The position numbers were made by a program, and so were the translations under genes. Positions 13,320-13,558 of a stretch of 13,558 nucleotides of DNA are shown one piece after another. Within the stretch, counting starts at the first letter, position 1, and every line of letters starts with the position of its first letter. Source of the DNA: Frankiales bacterium (lineage in GTDB: Bacteria > Actinomycetota > Actinomycetes > Mycobacteriales > SCTD01); assembly GCA_025965755.1 (NCBI GenBank), contig JAOPWI010000090.1:1-13558 (forward strand), written 5' to 3'. The notes under the pieces were generated by a model that did no database searches, was not told the DNA's origin, and saw only the letters and a program-made list of their open reading frames with translations.

Positions 13320-13558
13320 ATGGCTACGAGCCCCACCCTTCATGATCATTTAGCCGCCGTATGCGACTTCGTAGCCCTGGGAAGAACTAGCGTCCGGCCA
13401 GTGCTTTCACCTACCAGCCATGACCTCGCTGAGATGCTTCGCCGGCATAACCCGAACCGCTACGGGACAAGCCTGTTCCGCGTCTACGAAGACGCACAGC
13501 GCATCCTCGACGGCCACCCCACCAGCGCCCTCGGCTATGAGTTGCCGACATTCGATGC
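13320..13558 (+). CDS. Unrecognised protein, 5' part only, atypical codon use; runs off right edge
   Basis: ATG 13320 with AGGGG 9 nt upstream opens a frame of 79 codons with no stop before the edge. It starts MATSPTLHDHLAAVCDFVAL and later reads LAEMLRRHNPNRYGTSLF and VYEDAQRILDGHPTSALGYE. I recognise no family. The N-terminal stretch is short and helical, and no signal peptide is seen. The base composition is visibly lower in GC than the rest of the window, with codons such as TTA (codon 11, 13350–13352), TCA, CCT, CTT, TAT and GAA that the core genes avoid. This suggests recent transfer. The decayed IS lies just upstream, so this is probably the edge of an accessory region. Confidence 0.55.
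   Translation, partial: MATSPTLHDHLAAVCDFVALGRTSVRPVLSPTSHDLAEMLRRHNPNRYGTSLFRVYEDAQRILDGHPTSALGYELPTFD

Noticed and set aside
1..13558. tRNA or rRNA genes
   Set aside because: I saw no cloverleaf with a conserved T-loop and no rRNA-like stretch on either strand by eye; a tRNAscan-SE run would settle it.

Overview
The window is very GC-rich, actinobacterial-type DNA with GTG starts, GTGA stop/start overlaps and few strong -35 boxes. From memory of the M. tuberculosis map, its centre matches the block Rv2698–Rv2689c: DUF3093, dut, DUF3710, OB-fold protein, DUF3159, ceoC/ceoB, an APC-type transporter and a TRAM-domain RNA methyltransferase, with the same relative orientations. The host is therefore an actinomycete. 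I cannot name the genus.

Left part (1–3931, minus strand): a tightly coupled operon of a small DUF4235 membrane protein, an amidase-signature hydrolase, an SCP2–alpha/beta-hydrolase fusion, and a gene running off the left edge. That last gene is the most unusual in the window. An MSMEG_6728-type domain (pyrimidine-dimer-glycosylase-like) is joined to what reads as a shortened, catalytically degraded RecQ-type helicase lobe. The divergent plus-strand neighbour is a DUF2945 (HVA1/TUDOR) gene with an amber codon at codon 6.

Middle (4371–8010): DUF3093 and an SDR oxidoreductase run leftward. dut, DUF3710, the OB-fold protein and DUF3159 run rightward. The SDR and dut diverge from one spot where two -10-like hexamers overlap. 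Several rightward genes look leaderless (TAnnnT, 6–7 nt, then RTG). Two tandem copies of a 17-bp palindrome lie between the convergent DUF3159 and ceoC genes.

Right-centre (8128–12827): a likely potassium-homeostasis module. Two TrkA-type RCK proteins (ceoB, ceoC) diverge from a KimA-family K+ importer that retains the substrate-site residues. The importer gene overlaps a TrmA/RlmD-type methyltransferase gene by GTGA.

Right edge (12828–13558): the conserved block ends and accessory DNA starts. It holds a coding-like remnant, the end of a decayed IS3-family element with a frameshifted transposase tail, and the start of an unrecognised gene of visibly lower GC that contains a TTA codon. Any island lies mostly beyond the right edge.
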